Positions 46,209 through 55,262 of a stretch of 64,000 nt of DNA are shown here, one piece after another. How positions within the stretch are numbered: position 1 is the first letter of the stretch; each line of letters opens with the position of its first letter. Under the pieces are notes generated by a model. It ran no database searches and was not told the DNA's origin. It worked only from the letters and a program-made list of their open reading frames with translations. The stretch comes from Clostridium saccharobutylicum DSM 13864 (GTDB taxonomy: Bacteria; Bacillota; Clostridia; Clostridiales; Clostridiaceae): assembly GCF_000473995.1 (NCBI RefSeq), contig NC_022571.1, positions 3,441,416-3,505,415 of the forward strand, read 5' to 3'. A program made the position numbers and the translations under genes.

Positions 46209-47582
46209 TTAACCTTTAGGTAATTTAATATAAACTTTAAATCTATGTCCCTCTGTTTCTATGTGTATTTCTCCTCCATGAAGATCAACTATTGATTTAG
46301 AAATAAATAATCCTAATCCAGATCCACTTATTTTTTGATTTCTAGATTTATCTCCCCTATAAAATCTTTCAAAAAGCATATTGGAATCACATTCTATACT
46401 TTCTTCCATTGTATTTTCAAGTGTAATTATTGAATAATTTTCATCATTAATAACATCGATATATATTTTTGAGTTTTTCTTACTATATTTAATTGCATTA
46501 TCTAATAAATTTTCAAAAACTCTAATCATAATATTTCCATCAATATTTGTTATAATCTCAAATTCCTTATATAATTTTACTATATCTAGATAATTGTTAT
46601 AGGCTAAATTAGAATATTCACCTATTGTTTGTTCAAGCATTTCAATTATGTTTATGGGAATTTTATTTATGGTTACTTCGCCACTTTCAAGTTTAGAATA
46701 CTCAAATAATTCGCAAATTAATATTTTAATTCTTTCAGCTTTTTCTAAACTTTTTTTAATATAATCATTCTTTTCTTCTAGTTTTAAATCTAAATTTTTA
46801 GCAATCTCCATATAACCTATAAGACTTGTTAATGGAGTTCTTAAATCATGTGAAATATTTGCTATAAGTTCATTTTTTAATTTATACATATTTCTTTCAT
46901 TATCTATTTTTATTTTTAGATTAGATGACATCTTATTTATTTCATGACTTAAGATTCCAAATTCATCATTAGAATTTAATTCTAACCTGTACTCTAAATT
47001 TTCATTAGACATGGTTATAATTCCATCAGTAATGTATATAAGTTGTTTTACTTTTCTTCTAATTATTAAATATTCAATAATTAATACTATTATTATAGGA
47101 AACAATATTCTCATTATATAGCTTTCTACAGTGCTATTTGAAGATCTGTACTTAAAAATTACTAGTTCAAAAGTTTGTCCATTATCTATTAATTTGTATT
47201 CTTTCATAAATGGATTGAAATCACCATTTTTATTCCGCATAATATATTGCATTTGATTAAGATCTATTTTTGCCTCATCTACACCATCCGTTTTTAATCT
47301 TATATTTTCATTTTTATCATATATAATAATTTCCAAATTATTATATTCTTTCTTTAACGACTCTATGTAATTTTTATTATTAGTATTTTCAATATTAAAG
47401 TGCTCACTAAGTTCAACATAAATCCTATCCGCACATAATATTAAATTTTCAGTATTATCTCTGTCTTTTAAACTAGTATCAATACCAATAAAAGTAAATA
47501 ATATAATAATAAATACTGAAATTATATTTAATGTTAACAATTTGGTTGCTATTTTTCTATTCTTTATCAATTTTATATCCAA
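46209..47582 (-). CDS. Sensor histidine kinase
   Basis: A 457-residue membrane kinase. Two transmembrane helices (about 13-31 and 157-173) flank an outer sensor loop of some 125 residues; HAMP follows, then HisKA with the phosphorylated His in NISHDLRTPLTSLIGYM near 232, and the ATPase with N-box ENLLDNAIKYSK near 348 and G-box GSGLGLFISKSI near 411. It overlaps the response regulator gene by 26 bases. The start is a TTG in that overlap; either of two TTG codons (47582 or 47570) could be used. Confidence 0.92.
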   Translation of the reverse strand: MDIKLIKNRKIATKLLTLNIISVFIIILFTFIGIDTSLKDRDNTENLILCADRIYVELSEHFNIENTNNKNYIESLKKEYNNLEIIIYDKNENIRLKTDGVDEAKIDLNQMQYIMRNKNGDFNPFMKEYKLIDNGQTFELVIFKYRSSNSTVESYIMRILFPIIIVLIIEYLIIRRKVKQLIYITDGIITMSNENLEYRLELNSNDEFGILSHEINKMSSNLKIKIDNERNMYKLKNELIANISHDLRTPLTSLIGYMEIAKNLDLKLEEKNDYIKKSLEKAERIKILICELFEYSKLESGEVTINKIPINIIEMLEQTIGEYSNLAYNNYLDIVKLYKEFEIITNIDGNIMIRVFENLLDNAIKYSKKNSKIYIDVINDENYSIITLENTMEESIECDSNMLFERFYRGDKSRNQKISGSGLGLFISKSIVDLHGGEIHIETEGHRFKVYIKLPKG

Positions 47583-48255
47583 CTCCCCACACTACTTTAA
47601 TGTACTTTGAGTCCTTAGGAGTTATTTCAATTTTTTCTCGTATATTTCTTATATGTACTGCAACTGTATTTTTAGAATTTATAAAAGGCTCATTCCAAAC
47701 CATCTCATAAATTTGTGCTGTAGTTAAAGTTCTTCCCCTATTTTCAGCAAGTATCTTTAAAATATCAAATTCTGTAGGTGTAACTTTTATAAATTCATCA
47801 CCTTTATATACATCTCTACTTTTTAAATCTATTGATAAATCATATATTTGTATTTTACTTTTATCTTTTTTTGCAACTTCTTTAAATTCAGTATTTCTTC
47901 TAATATGTGCTTTTATTCTTGCAACGAGTTCTAACGGGTTAAAAGGCTTTGTCACATAATCATCTGCTCCAATATTTAATGCTAGTATCTTACTACTATC
48001 TTCATTTTTAGCAGAAATCATTATTATAGGAATTTTATTATTTTTTCTAATCCTTAAGCAAGCTTGTATACCATCTAATTGCGGCATCATAATATCTAAT
48101 ACAATCAAATCTATATCATTGTTTTGTATTCTCTCTAACGCCTCACTTCCGTCCTTTGCCATTATACATTCAATATTTTCATTTATAAGATATAGTTTTA
48201 TTATTTCTCTTATGTCCATGTCATCATCTACAATTAAAACTGTTGATTTATTCAA
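47557..48255 (-). CDS. OmpR/PhoB-family response regulator
   Basis: A 232-residue regulator with receiver domain (acidic D10-D12, phosphoryl Asp54 in IVLDIMMPQLDG, Lys in DYVTKPF near 104) and winged-helix DNA-binding domain (PTEFDILKILAENRGRTLTTAQIY...VHIRNIREKIE). Start TTG 48255 lies 8 bases after GGGAG; an earlier TTG TTG pair has no signal. It is first in the pair with the kinase. Targets are not shown by the sequence, but L,D-transpeptidase genes lie on both sides. Confidence 0.92.
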   Translation of the reverse strand: MNKSTVLIVDDDMDIREIIKLYLINENIECIMAKDGSEALERIQNNDIDLIVLDIMMPQLDGIQACLRIRKNNKIPIIMISAKNEDSSKILALNIGADDYVTKPFNPLELVARIKAHIRRNTEFKEVAKKDKSKIQIYDLSIDLKSRDVYKGDEFIKVTPTEFDILKILAENRGRTLTTAQIYEMVWNEPFINSKNTVAVHIRNIREKIEITPKDSKYIKVVWGVGYKIDKE

Positions 48256-48438
48256 AAAAACATCTCCCAACAAGCATTTTTTTACTTAAAGACTATTATA
48301 TTACATAAGACTTTATAAAAAAAGATTATATTCATAACTTATACAAGTAACTACTATTAGATAATATTGTCATATAATTATTTACTGTTGCCAATTCAAT
48401 CTTTTTAAATTTTCCATTAATATATATTTACACATATT

Positions 48439-48475
48439 AAAAACTCAGCAATATAAAAAATATCACTGAGTTTTT
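48439..48475 (-). terminator. Terminator after the large L,D-transpeptidase gene
   Basis: AAAAACTCAG (48439-48448) with CTGAGTTTTT (48466-48475), followed by T-rich minus-strand sequence. Confidence 0.75.
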
Positions 48476-48508
48476 CACATAACAAATCCCTTATCTTAAT
48501 AATCTAAA

Positions 48509-49888
48509 TTATTCATAATAGCAAACAATAGGAGTATCTTCCTCAATATTGTTAAATATTATACCCGCTAAATAATTAGGTGCATTTACACAACCATGAG
48601 AACCACTTGTCTTATATATATCACCGCCAAATTGTGATCTCCAGCTTGCATCATGAATTCCTATACCACCATTAAATGGCATCCAAAACTTAACAGGTGT
48701 TCTGTAACTCTCGCCTTTTAAAACAGCATTCTTTTGCTTAAACTTTAATCTATAAATGCCTACCGGTGTTGAATGACCTCTACTTATATTACCTGTAACA
48801 ACATCCCCAGCAGCAACTAATGTCCCATTTTTATAAAACCATAAATGCTGTTTTGTCATATTAATTTCTACATAAGTGTTCCCAATATCATTATCATCAT
48901 GATATATTGCTGTTTGCTTATATACAGGTTGCCTTGTTATAGTTTTTCCTTCTTTTATGATATTAATTAATTCGTTCATTTCGTTATCAATATTAATAGC
49001 CCATCCATAGTCTCCGCCACTTACTTTTACCATTTTTCCTAATGAAGTAGAAAAATTTCTAATCTTACCAACTGTGTCATAAGTATTTGACAGCACATGT
49101 AAATATTTTTTTATCTTTTCTTTATCAAATATTATTTGATAATTATCATCAACTGTCAGCCATTCGTTTATTATAGATTTGTCTAACACTTCTTTACTTT
49201 CTCCAAATTTATAAGTAATCTCTGACATTACATACTTATTAAGCATATCTTTGGCAGCTATAACTTCTTGAGATTTTGAAGTATATTGTGGCTTTTCATA
49301 ACAATTAATAGATTCTAAGTCTATTATTGTTTCTCCTTTAAGAATTGCATTTTTCACATAGTTATATAAAATATCTTTATTTATTTTATTTCCGTAAACT
49401 TCATCTATAATTTCATAACCATTTTCTGTGTATTTAAATATTGGATTTTGAGGCTCAATTATATTATTCTCATCAAAACATGATAAGTTATCTAAAGCTT
49501 TTTTTAATAAGACCTCATCAAAATCCACCACTTGTGTTATTTTAGAAGTTCTTGTATCAAAAAGCGTAAAAAGCCATTGGAAAGAACTTTTTTTATCTTT
49601 AATATGCGTAGTTTTCCACTGTGAACTATATTTTAAACCAATATCAGTTGCTGTAATTTGTTCTTTGTTATTTCCTCTTTCTTTTAACTCCAGAATATAT
49701 GTTTTAAGTTCTTCCGGAACTTCTATCTTTACCTCCTCTGCATTTTTTTCTAAAAAATTACTACAACTTATTGTAGGAAATAAATAAAAATTACTTATTA
49801 TATAAAAAATAATTGTGCAAAAGCATATAGAAAGAAAAGTAAAAAAACATTTATTAGTACTTATTAACATTTTATTTTTTTGTTTCAT
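48509..49888 (-). CDS. L,D-transpeptidase with N-terminal peptidoglycan-binding domain
   Basis: A 459-residue membrane-anchored enzyme. Transmembrane helix near residues 14-34, two PG_binding_4-type repeats between about 110 and 300, then the YkuD catalytic domain (MTKQHLWFYKNGTLVAAGDV, STPVGIYRLKFK, catalytic HDASWRSQFGG and SGSHGCVNAP with Cys near 436). Same architecture as clostridial Ldt proteins making 3-3 cross-links. Divided from the two-component genes by a terminator, so it has its own promoter. Confidence 0.92.
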   Translation of the reverse strand: MKQKNKMLISTNKCFFTFLSICFCTIIFYIISNFYLFPTISCSNFLEKNAEEVKIEVPEELKTYILELKERGNNKEQITATDIGLKYSSQWKTTHIKDKKSSFQWLFTLFDTRTSKITQVVDFDEVLLKKALDNLSCFDENNIIEPQNPIFKYTENGYEIIDEVYGNKINKDILYNYVKNAILKGETIIDLESINCYEKPQYTSKSQEVIAAKDMLNKYVMSEITYKFGESKEVLDKSIINEWLTVDDNYQIIFDKEKIKKYLHVLSNTYDTVGKIRNFSTSLGKMVKVSGGDYGWAINIDNEMNELINIIKEGKTITRQPVYKQTAIYHDDNDIGNTYVEINMTKQHLWFYKNGTLVAAGDVVTGNISRGHSTPVGIYRLKFKQKNAVLKGESYRTPVKFWMPFNGGIGIHDASWRSQFGGDIYKTSGSHGCVNAPNYLAGIIFNNIEEDTPIVCYYE

Positions 49889-50027
49889 AATAACGCCCCT
49901 ATATTATTATGCCTAAACTTAAAATAAATTATTTGCTCTTTTTAACGTTAATAATTGTTATAAGACCGGTAATTTAATCCAAGCCAATTATATAATATGT
50001 CTTAAATAATTTATTTTATTATCACAT

Positions 50028-50474
50028 CTATATTATGCTCTCAACTAACATCCTTAAAGTCATTAATCTATGCTCACCTAATACAAATTTTCCAGTATTA
50101 AATAAATATTTATCTTCTGTTACCAATATAAGATCATTATCTAAATAACAAGCATATAGCAATAATAGATCATTTTCAGAAAGCTTATTTGTAGCGTAAT
50201 AAGCATTACCTTTATTGGAATATTTTACATTTATCATTGAATAAAATTCTTTAATCTTCTTTTTATCTATTTCTATAATAAAAGATATTAAGCTTAAAAA
50301 TCTTTGTGATAATATTCGCTGCCCTTTATATTGTCGCATTTCCTTTACGACAAGTTCTTCACTTATTTCTTTTAATATTTTAATTTTTTTATCTTTAATA
50401 AGTTTATCAATTACAAAAGGATACTGCTTCCAAAGTCCTATAACAATATTACTATCTAATAAATATTCATTCAT
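50028..50474 (-). CDS. PIN-domain-like putative ribonuclease, orphan
   Basis: A 148-residue protein with a PIN-like arrangement of acids: D7 in LLDSNIVIG, an acid near 40-45 (SEELVVKE), D102 in LSENDLLLLYA and D121 in LVTEDKYL. Such proteins are VapC-type toxins, cleaving tRNA or rRNA. No short antitoxin gene lies upstream on the same strand: the space holds a family B element. It may be an orphan or act elsewhere. The assignment rests on the acidic pattern and is moderate. Confidence 0.65.
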   Translation of the reverse strand: MNEYLLDSNIVIGLWKQYPFVIDKLIKDKKIKILKEISEELVVKEMRQYKGQRILSQRFLSLISFIIEIDKKKIKEFYSMINVKYSNKGNAYYATNKLSENDLLLLYACYLDNDLILVTEDKYLFNTGKFVLGEHRLMTLRMLVESII

Positions 50475-50578
50475 AATTATTACTCCTATAATTTATAATG
50501 TTATTTTATTCTTTCGTTATTGGAATGTTCATTTAAACACCATTATTTATATTGCCATATAACTTTATCAATTATCCC

Positions 50579-50919
50579 TTATAGATAAACAGCTTTGTTC
50601 TCAGGTTTGTGGTGACTAACCGAAAGAAAGGGGACTATTTTACTCGGTTGCTAGACAATTTAGCTGTGGATTTCTAACAGCAGAAGTTGTACCCATTCCC
50701 GCATGCTCCCAAGACAAGTGCTCACTGAGAAAGTTCGAAGAACGAAATGTAAAATTTCGCTTGTCACTTTTGTGACAAGCAAGAATTGAACAACTTCTAC
50801 TGAAGAAATACCTACAACCAAATTATCAACGTAACACTACGTAAAATAATCCTCTTTCTTTCTAGTATAGAATATATTTCAAAGTTTAGTTCTAGTTCGT
50901 ATTTTGTTTATCCATATAG
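50579..50919. repeat. Family B element, full copy B4
   Basis: 341 bp. Left TTATAGATAAACAGCTTTGT, right TTTTGTTTATCCATATA. Core lies in opposite orientation to B2: hairpin CGAAAT-GTAAA-ATTTCG (50743-50759) and a second hairpin GCTTGTCAC-TTTT-GTGACAAGC (50759-50780). Arms GCAGAAGTTGTACCCATTCC and GAACAACTTCTACTGAAGAA. Confidence 0.7.
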
Positions 50920-51090
50920 AATTCGTTAAATACTAATATGCTATCATATCAAGTAAATATTCTAAAGCATCTAGTGTTTCTAATATTTTTTAAAAGTAAA
51001 TTAGAAATCTATAGGAGATTTATTTGTAGCTACCATATAAGATGACAACTATCCTTTCTCCATACATATATTTAGTTTTTATCAAGGAAC

Positions 51091-51110
51091 TATAGATATC
51101 CAATTTATAA
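51091..51110. repeat. Family B left-end fragment beside transposase relic
   Basis: TATAGATATCCAATTTATAA is nearly identical to the left end of B3. Confidence 0.5.
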
Positions 51111-51126
51111 TGAGGTCGCTAAAAAA

Positions 51127-51474
51127 CTATAGTTTTTTAGTAACAACTTTTAAAATATCATAAAAATAGTATGAAACAGCTTTATTAAATTCAAACTCAT
51201 CTTCTTTTTTTCTATGACCTTGAGTTACAGCAGTGTTAAGTTTTGAAACAAGTTGTATACTATTCTCATTTGCAAATTAAATATTTCCTTTTTCAAAATA
51301 TGCAGCTTCTCCAATAATGGTATCAATTTTAAAACCTGATTTCATAGTTTTATTTACTATGGACTTTAATTCGTTTATTTTTCTTAATAAATTATCTTTA
51401 GGAACTACTATGTCATATATACCTGAATATGAACTTAAAATTATAGATTGCTGTTGCTTAATCCATATAAACAC
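51127..51474 (-). pseudogene. Internally deleted transposase relic (IS1182-like)
   Basis: The frame starts MFIWIKQQQSIILSSYSGIYD, typical of the N-terminus of IS1182/IS5-type DDE transposases, then jumps at about residue 38 to KSIVNKTMKSGFKIDTIIGEAAYFEKGNI, a piece from the middle of the enzyme containing the D of the catalytic core. After an in-frame TAA the same frame continues with ENSIQLVSKLNTAVTQGHRK and DEFEFNKAV before the final stop. So it has a large deletion and a stop. Fragments of family B ends lie on both sides. Confidence 0.65.
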
Positions 51475-51503
51475 CTACTTAAATTTAATACCATAATTAT
51501 ATT

Positions 51504-51541
51504 ATAAAAGCCATGAAATATTATTAATAACATTTCATGGC
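51504..51541 (-). terminator. Terminator-like hairpin downstream of ldh
   Basis: GCCATGAAAT / ATTTCATGGC on the minus strand followed by TTTTATAATAT. It lies 100 bases beyond the ldh stop, after a family B end fragment. Confidence 0.6.
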
Positions 51542-51555
51542 CAAGTCATAACAGA

Positions 51556-51638
51556 AGGACTTTTTCAGTGGTCTCTTAATTATCTAGCAACCTAGCAAAA
51601 GAATTCCCCTTATTTCGGTTAGCTATCACATAAGTCTA
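51556..51638. repeat. Family B right-end fragment, B5
   Basis: TTATCTAGCAACCTAGCAAA, AGAATTCCCCTTATTTCGGT and TAGCTATCACATAAGTCTA match the right arm of B3 base for base over long stretches. Confidence 0.65.
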
Positions 51639-51640
51639 TA

Positions 51641-52591
51641 TTATAAATTAAGCTTTTTGCTATAATCTCTAATTATTGCAATTGATTTTTTTAATTCTGC
51701 CATCTCATTCTCTGATAAATGGTATTCGACTAACTCTTTTATCCCCTGATTATTTAAAACAGCTGGTACTCCTGCATATATATCTTTTTCACCATATTCA
51801 CCATTAAGCATTGCAGACACAGGAATAACCTTATTTTCGTCGCGCAATACTGCTTTAATGATTTGAACTGTAGTTGCAGCAATACCAAATGTAGTAGCTC
51901 CTTTAGCATTTACAATACGATATGCTATCATCTTAATGTCTTCTGATACAGAATCAATATTAAATTCTCCTAAACGTACCTTGTTATCATTGATTATATC
52001 TAAAAATTTCTTACCACCAACTGTAATTTGACTCCATGGAATTACTTGAGAATCCCCATGTTCACCCATACATAATGCATGCACACTTTGAGGATCAACA
52101 TTCATAACATCTGCCAAATGATACTTTAAACGTGCAGAATCTAGAGCTGTACCTGTTCCTATTACCTTGTTAGCTGGTAAACCTGAAAGCTTATGCACAT
52201 AGTATGACATCACATCTACAGGATTTGTTATTACAACAATAATTCCTGAGAATCCACTTTTCATGATAGGAGGCACAATACTTTCCATTATTCCAGCTGC
52301 TTTTTCCATCATATCTAATCTTGTTTGTCCTGTGATATAAGGTAACGCTGCAGCTATTACAACTAAATCCGCATCTTTGCAATCGTCATATTCACCATCT
52401 TTTACTTTCATTTTGTTTCCATTATATCCAAGAGAGTGTTGAAGATCTGTTGCTTCTGCCCATGATTTTTCCTTATTAATATCAATCAACACTAAATCAT
52501 CACAAACATGATTCATAACTATATCAAATGCTACAGCAGCTCCAACAGCTCCTGTACCAACAACTACTACTTTACTTCTACCTATTGCCAT
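51641..52591 (-). CDS. L-lactate dehydrogenase-family 2-hydroxyacid dehydrogenase
   Basis: A 316-residue NAD-dependent LDH/MDH superfamily member. Rossmann loop GTGAVGAAVAF near residue 10, ITNPVDVMSY near 130, catalytic His in GEHGDSQ near 186 and Asp-Arg relay in TALDSARLKYHL near 160 are all present. The substrate-specificity loop is unusual: where LDH has QKPGETR and MDH has RKPGMTR, this protein reads YITGQTR, so the residue aligned to Gln102 of LDH is Tyr. It may prefer a bulkier 2-keto acid, like the hydroxyisocaproate dehydrogenases. Start ATG 52591 after AGGGTGAG. Confidence 0.85.
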   Translation of the reverse strand: MAIGRSKVVVVGTGAVGAAVAFDIVMNHVCDDLVLIDINKEKSWAEATDLQHSLGYNGNKMKVKDGEYDDCKDADLVVIAAALPYITGQTRLDMMEKAAGIMESIVPPIMKSGFSGIIVVITNPVDVMSYYVHKLSGLPANKVIGTGTALDSARLKYHLADVMNVDPQSVHALCMGEHGDSQVIPWSQITVGGKKFLDIINDNKVRLGEFNIDSVSEDIKMIAYRIVNAKGATTFGIAATTVQIIKAVLRDENKVIPVSAMLNGEYGEKDIYAGVPAVLNNQGIKELVEYHLSENEMAELKKSIAIIRDYSKKLNL

Positions 52592-52674
52592 ATATCTCAC
52601 CCTTTACTAATTCGCTTATAAATATTATATAAAATACAATAAATTAATCACATTTGAATGTATCATAATCTATT

Positions 52675-53964
52675 TTAGCAATGAATTTCTTTGGCTGCAA
52701 ATTCTTCAAAAGCTTTTAAATAAGCATCAATATGTTTTTCTTCATGTTTTACGCTTAAAAATACAGCTTCAAATTGTGATGGTGCTAAATTAATTCCACT
52801 CTTTAGCATGTGTTCAAAATATCTATTAAATCTTTTAACATTACATGTTTTAACATCATCATAAGTCTTAACTTCTTTTAAATCTGTAAAGAATACTGTA
52901 AGCATTCCACCTACTCTATTCATTACTGCAGGAAGATTATATTTCTTAGATATTTCACATACACCTTCTTCAAGTTTTCTTCCCATCTTTTCTATATGAT
53001 CATAATATTCTAGATTGTTTTTTAACTTAGTTAGTGTTGCAAGTCCAGCAGCCATTACTATTGGATTTCCAGACATAGTTCCTGCTTGATATACTCCTCC
53101 TACTGGAGCTAAGTTTTCCATTACTTCTCTTTTTCCAGCATATGCTCCACATGGAAGTCCCCCTCCCATTATTTTTGCATATGTAATTAAATCTGGATTT
53201 ACATTAAATAAAGATTGTGCACCTTTAAATGCAACTCTAAATCCATTCATAACTTCATCGAAAATTAATAGCGCACCATATTTATCACAAAGTTCTCTTA
53301 ATGTTTCCATGAAATCTTCTTCTGCTTTAATAACTCCCATATTTCCAGCTACTGGCTCTATAATAACTCCAGCAATTTCATTTCCATACTTCTCAAATAA
53401 CTCAATAATTTGTTTTTTATCATTGTATTGACCTATTAATGTATTCTCTATACTTCCTGTTGGAACTCCAAGTGAACCTGGTATTCCATTTGTCATTACT
53501 CCAGAACCAGCTTCTATTAAAAATCCATCAAAATGACCATGATAACAACCTGCAAATTTAACTATTTTATCTCTCTTAGTATATCCTCTAGCAAGCTTTA
53601 CAGCACTCATTGTTGCTTCAGTCCCAGAATTAACCATTCTGATCATATCAACATTATCTAGGTTTTCACACATAAACTTCCCTAAATCTAATTCAAGCTT
53701 TGTTGGTGCTCCAAAAGCTAAAGCCTTACTGCTAGTTTCTTGAACAGCTTTCACAACATCTTCATCACAATGCCCAAGAATTAATGGTCCCCACGCTAAT
53801 ACAAAGTCTATATATTCATTATCATCTTCATCTTTAATTATTACGCCTTTTCCACTTTTTATTATAGGTGGATTAAAATTTAACCCCTTAAAGCATCTAA
53901 CTGGACTGTTAACTCCACCTGGCATATATTTTTCTGATTCTTTAAATATTTCAAGATTTTTCAT
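52675..53964 (-). CDS. hemL: Glutamate-1-semialdehyde aminotransferase HemL
   Basis: A 429-residue PLP enzyme making 5-aminolevulinate from glutamate-1-semialdehyde, the second step of the C5 pathway. PLP lysine is in [18 protein letters not shown] near residue 265; DEVMNGFR near 237, [16 protein letters not shown] near 118 and GTMSGNP near 300 are family marks. GGAGGAAT precedes the start. Last gene of the tetrapyrrole operon. Confidence 0.95.
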   Translation of the reverse strand: MKNLEIFKESEKYMPGGVNSPVRCFKGLNFNPPIIKSGKGVIIKDEDDNEYIDFVLAWGPLILGHCDEDVVKAVQETSSKALAFGAPTKLELDLGKFMCENLDNVDMIRMVNSGTEATMSAVKLARGYTKRDKIVKFAGCYHGHFDGFLIEAGSGVMTNGIPGSLGVPTGSIENTLIGQYNDKKQIIELFEKYGNEIAGVIIEPVAGNMGVIKAEEDFMETLRELCDKYGALLIFDEVMNGFRVAFKGAQSLFNVNPDLITYAKIMGGGLPCGAYAGKREVMENLAPVGGVYQAGTMSGNPIVMAAGLATLTKLKNNLEYYDHIEKMGRKLEEGVCEISKKYNLPAVMNRVGGMLTVFFTDLKEVKTYDDVKTCNVKRFNRYFEHMLKSGINLAPSQFEAVFLSVKHEEKHIDAYLKAFEEFAAKEIHC

Positions 53965-54009
53965 TGCAATTCCTCCTTAGCCAACATTATATAAGCATAT
54001 TCTAATATT

Positions 54010-54975
54010 CTATCTCTTTAAAATCTTTGATGCTTCTAAAGCATGATAAGTTATGATAATATCTGCTCCTGCTCTTTTTATTGAAGTTAAAGTTTCCATC
54101 ATTACTCTTTCCTCATCTATAAGACCAAGTTTTCCTGCCGCTTTAACCATTGCATATTCTCCACTTACATTATACGCTACAAGAGGAGCATTAAACTTAT
54201 CTCTACACTCTCTTATTATATCCAAATAAGAAAGAGCAGGTTTAACCATTATAAAATCAGCGCCTTCATCTAAGTCCATTTGAGTTTCACGAATTGCTTC
54301 TAACCTATTACCTGGATCCATTTGATAAGTTTTTCTATCTCCAAATTGAGGCGCTGATCCAGCTGCATCTCTAAATGGACCATAATATGCTGAACAATAT
54401 TTTGCAGAGTAGCTCATTATACTTACATTTTTAAATCCATTTTCATCTAATGCATTTCTAATAAATCCTATTCTTCCATCCATCATATCTGAAGGTGCAA
54501 TTATATCAGCACCTGCTTTAGCATGAGATACTGATATTTTACCTAAATATTCCAAAGTTTCATCATTATCAACATCATGTTCATGAATTATTCCACAATG
54601 TCCATGCGAAGTATATTCACACATGCACACATCAGTAATAATCAATAAATCTTTGTTCAACCTCTTTATCTCTCTTATAGCTTGTTGAACTATTCCATTA
54701 TCGTTGTAACTTTCAGAACCACATTCATCTTTATGTTCTGGTATTCCAAAAAGGAGTATCCCTGCAATATTTGCTTGTTCAACTTCTTTTACAACTTCAC
54801 TTAATCTATCAATTGAATAATGATAATTTCCTGGTAATGAAGAAATTTCATTTTTAATATTTTTCCCTTCTACAACAAATATAGGGTAAATAAAATCTTT
54901 AGTATTTAAAGTTGTCTCCCTAATCATATCACGAATTGCTGAATTAGCTCTAAGTCTTCTTCCTCTTTTAATCAT
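54010..54975 (-). CDS. hemB: Porphobilinogen synthase HemB
   Basis: A 321-residue enzyme condensing two aminolevulinates. Schiff-base lysines are in [17 protein letters not shown] near 195 and [10 protein letters not shown] near 247. The cysteine-rich site [13 protein letters not shown] near 118 marks the zinc-dependent class. I start at ATG 54975 ([11 protein letters not shown]), after AAAGGTG; the frame extends much farther upstream only because it reads into family A copy A11. Confidence 0.95.
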   Translation of the reverse strand: MIKRGRRLRANSAIRDMIRETTLNTKDFIYPIFVVEGKNIKNEISSLPGNYHYSIDRLSEVVKEVEQANIAGILLFGIPEHKDECGSESYNDNGIVQQAIREIKRLNKDLLIITDVCMCEYTSHGHCGIIHEHDVDNDETLEYLGKISVSHAKAGADIIAPSDMMDGRIGFIRNALDENGFKNVSIMSYSAKYCSAYYGPFRDAAGSAPQFGDRKTYQMDPGNRLEAIRETQMDLDEGADFIMVKPALSYLDIIRECRDKFNAPLVAYNVSGEYAMVKAAGKLGLIDEERVMMETLTSIKRAGADIIITYHALEASKILKR

Positions 54976-55012
54976 CTTATAAACACCTTTCATTATTACA
55001 TAAATGATAAAT

Positions 55013-55181
55013 TTTAAGCACACGAAAGAAAATAATAGACTCAATATACACCGCTTCATCTTTAGTTTCAGACAAGTAAGCAAATTCTACTAACAACTTA
55101 TCTGCTTGTAGAATTTGCTAACGCAGTATGACACGAAACTATCAAACATACTGGTCTATTAATTTTTTGATTGTGCCTTAT
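55013..55181. repeat. Family A palindromic element, copy A11
   Basis: 169 bp between cobA-hemD and hemB. Left TTTAAGCACACGAAAGAAAA then TAATAGAC, right TGGTCTATTAATTTTTTGAT then TGTGCCTTA. Inner stem AGCAAATTCTAC / GTAGAATTTGCT (55079 to about 55130) and the shared TCAGACAAGTAAGCAAATT. Confidence 0.75.
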
Positions 55182-55262
55182 ATCAATCATTACTACATAT
55201 ATTATACTCTATACATAACTTACTTTTACAAATATAAATTTTTCAACCATATTAGATATAGA

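Noticed and set aside
50759..50780. GCTTGTCAC-TTTT-GTGACAAGC as a CRISPR repeat or operator
   Set aside because: It occurs once, inside family B copy B4, with no periodic array and no nearby promoter.
54976..55083. 36-residue N-terminal extension of HemB
   Set aside because: It reads into family A copy A11; HemB proteins begin near the internal ATG at 54975, which has AAAGGTG.
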